From positions 124,001-188,000 of the forward strand of contig CAWJXK010000007.1 of the NCBI GenBank assembly GCA_963846855.1: DNA of 64,000 nucleotides, written 5' to 3'. The notes below the pieces were generated by a model. The model was not told where the DNA came from. It searched no databases and saw only the letters and a program-made list of their open reading frames with translations. This DNA comes from CAIWHR01 sp963846855. Its GTDB lineage: Bacteria; Pseudomonadota; Gammaproteobacteria; Burkholderiales; Casimicrobiaceae. Below, in pieces: positions 62,651 to 64,000 of the stretch (the stretch's first letter is position 1; the number at the start of each line of letters is the position of its first letter). The translations under genes were made by a program, and so were the position numbers.

Positions 62651-64000
62651 TCAGACGGCCGCTATCGTGCCGGAATTTTCCGGGAGCGGCCACCCCGGCA
62701 ATTTCCGGTCGCGCGCGGCGGCCGCGACCGCTTCGCCGAAGAATCGACCGAGCTCGGCGATCACCGCGTCGTTGTCGTACAGCACGTGGTGGCGACGCTT
62801 GATGTCCTGCTGTCGCTGCGTCCGCCACGCCTTGTCCTGCGCGAGGCGCAGTGCGAGATTCACGTACCGGTCCGGGCTGTCGGCGATGAGCTCGGGGAGT
62901 CCCATCTTCCGGTAGTGTGCCGCGGTCTGCCGTCCGCGCGCGAACTCGCCGTCCCAGGTCACGATCGGAATGCCGAGCGCGAACGCCTCGTAGCTCGTCG
63001 TGCCGCCGCTGAAGTGCGGCGTGTCGAGCACCGCGTCCGCGGTGGCGAGAAACCCGAGGAATGCGTCGAGCCTGAGGAACGGCAGAACGGCGACGCGCGC
63101 GGCGACGTCCGGCATCGACAGATTGAAGCGCTGCAGGAGCAGTCGATTCCAATGGTCGTTCTTCTCGCCGTTGAAGAGCACGAGAACGCCCTGCGGGTCG
63201 CGCCGCAGCAGCGATGCCACGATCGCGTCGAAGTCGGGATGGAACTTGATCGGGTTCTGCGCGCATGCGTACAGCCGCGCGTTTGCCGGCAGCCCGAAAT
63301 CCTCGCGCCGCGGCGCCGGGCCCGCGGCCGCGGGTTTGCGGATCACGCTCGGCAGGTCGGCGAGCCGCACCAGCGCTTCGGAATAATGCTGCTGTGCGCC
63401 GCGCGGCTCCAATGTCGCGGAGGAAACGAAGTAGTCGACGTTGGGAATGCCCGTCGTCACCGGGTGCCCCAGTGTCACGCACTGGACCGGCGCGAGCCGG
63501 CCGAACGCGAGGAAATACGTGCACGGCTCCATCCCGATGTCGGGGTAGAGCAGCACGTCGAGCCTCGCCTGCGCCAGGCGCTCGCGCATCGCCGCAAGAT
63601 CGTCGTCGGGGAGCATCGTCGTTCCCGCCGCCGGCGTGTTGCCGCGGTCGAAGCCGAAGCGCTGCACTTCGAACCGACTCCCGTCGAGCCGCTCCCCGAT
63701 CGCGCCGAAATGCTTGCCGATCGGATGGTCGGGGCGCAGGTAGCGTGACACGATGCCGACCCTGATCCGGTCGGACGGGCCGGAATAACCGGCGCAATGC
63801 GGCGCGATCCAGCCGAGATCCGGGCAGGCGCCGAGGTAGAAATTGGCGATTTGCGTGCGCAGCTCGCGGTCGTTGCGGCCGTGATAGGCCGTGTAGAAGA
63901 TCGTGCTGCTCGCGTAGCGCAGCGGGTCGGGCAGCGCGATACCGCGGGCGCCGAGCGTCATCAACGCCGTCGCGACACGCTGGCGCGATTCGTCCATCTC
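62651..64000 (-). CDS. O-GlcNAc transferase-like glycosyltransferase (partial)
   Basis: At least 448 residues of a GT41-type protein, cut by the window edge on its N-terminal side. Visible parts are IRVGIVSRYLRPDHPIGKHF, LDVLLYPDIGMEPCTYFLAF, LGHPVTTGIPNVDYFVSSAT, LYACAQNPIKFHPDFDAIVA, and DTPHFSGGTTSYEAFALGIP followed by IVTWDGEFARGRQTAAHY. These are SPINDLY/OGT-type signatures: the GHP/TG segment and the sugar-nucleotide site. Bacterial members modify proteins or lipids and often have N-terminal TPRs, which would lie beyond the window. The ATG at 63997 may not be the true start. Confidence 0.8.
   Translation of the reverse strand, partial: EMDESRQRVATALMTLGARGIALPDPLRYASSTIFYTAYHGRNDRELRTQIANFYLGACPDLGWIAPHCAGYSGPSDRIRVGIVSRYLRPDHPIGKHFGAIGERLDGSRFEVQRFGFDRGNTPAAGTTMLPDDDLAAMRERLAQARLDVLLYPDIGMEPCTYFLAFGRLAPVQCVTLGHPVTTGIPNVDYFVSSATLEPRGAQQHYSEALVRLADLPSVIRKPAAAGPAPRREDFGLPANARLYACAQNPIKFHPDFDAIVASLLRRDPQGVLVLFNGEKNDHWNRLLLQRFNLSMPDVAARVAVLPFLRLDAFLGFLATADAVLDTPHFSGGTTSYEAFALGIPIVTWDGEFARGRQTAAHYRKMGLPELIADSPDRYVNLALRLAQDKAWRTQRQQDIKRRHHVLYDNDAVIAELGRFFGEAVAAAARDRKLPGWPLPENSGTIAAV

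Overview
The window is chromosomal DNA of a GC-rich betaproteobacterium (Burkholderiales/Nitrosomonadales type; I do not name a genus). The main evidence is the gene order mraZ-rsmH-ftsL-ftsI-murE-murF-mraY-murD-ftsW-murG-murC-murB-ddl-ftsQ-ftsA-ftsZ-lpxC, followed by a DUF721/DciA gene, an M23 peptidase, secA, argJ, a DUF815 ATPase, a MutT-ThiE fusion and yacG. That downstream order is typical of Betaproteobacteria. I found no rRNA, tRNA, CRISPR array or complete insertion sequence.

Region 1 (about 0.2-26 kb) is mixed accessory and housekeeping DNA. It holds a DUF1428 gene, a BrnT/BrnA toxin-antitoxin pair, a hydrolase, a DoxX membrane protein and a DUF72 gene. A four-copy 131-bp palindromic repeat follows. 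Next comes a bacterial NHEJ locus: ligD (disrupted by two compensating frameshifts), an exported IPTL-CTERM-like protein, ku, and a MerR-HTH/TPR protein. Further along are a membrane TPR protein, a frameshifted alpha/beta hydrolase, a two-HKD phospholipase-D-superfamily protein, several exported proteins, a histone-H1-like basic protein, a TetR regulator, a LOG-type protein, an exported oligoendopeptidase F, a class III cyclase-TPR protein, a CBS protein, a TusA-like protein and an outer-membrane barrel.

Region 2 (26.4-45.5 kb) is the complete division and cell wall cluster, on one strand, with most genes overlapping by 1-11 nt. A promoter followed by three TGGGN boxes at 10-bp spacing lies in front of mraZ, which fits MraZ autoregulation. 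The 3' end of murF carries two in-frame copies of a 78-bp palindromic repeat. lpxC closes the block.

Region 3 (45.8-54.4 kb) looks like an insertion between lpxC and the DciA/M23/secA block. Its first part encodes an exported arylsulfatase, a small cytochrome c, an exported OB-fold-like protein, an exported HAD phosphatase and an outer-membrane protein. Related octanucleotide tandem arrays bracket most of that part. Its second part is an arsenic operon, arsR-arsI-arsC-acr3, with a promoter/operator that implies a leaderless mRNA.

Region 4 (54.7-64 kb) returns to the conserved block: dciA (reverse), M23 peptidase, an intrinsic terminator immediately before secA, secA, argJ between two diverged copies of an intergenic repeat, the DUF815 ATPase, the MutT-ThiE fusion, yacG and a partial O-GlcNAc-transferase-like glycosyltransferase cut by the window edge.

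Four apparent indels (two in ligD, one in the hydrolase at 11.2-12.4 kb, one in the cytochrome c leader) all fall in accessory genes, and I saw none in the dcw/secA genes. This suggests decay of dispensable genes, but assembly error is not excluded. I see no clear wholly new system. The least ordinary items are the repeat insertion inside murF, the terminator in front of secA, the NHEJ neighbourhood and the octamer-bracketed sulfatase module.
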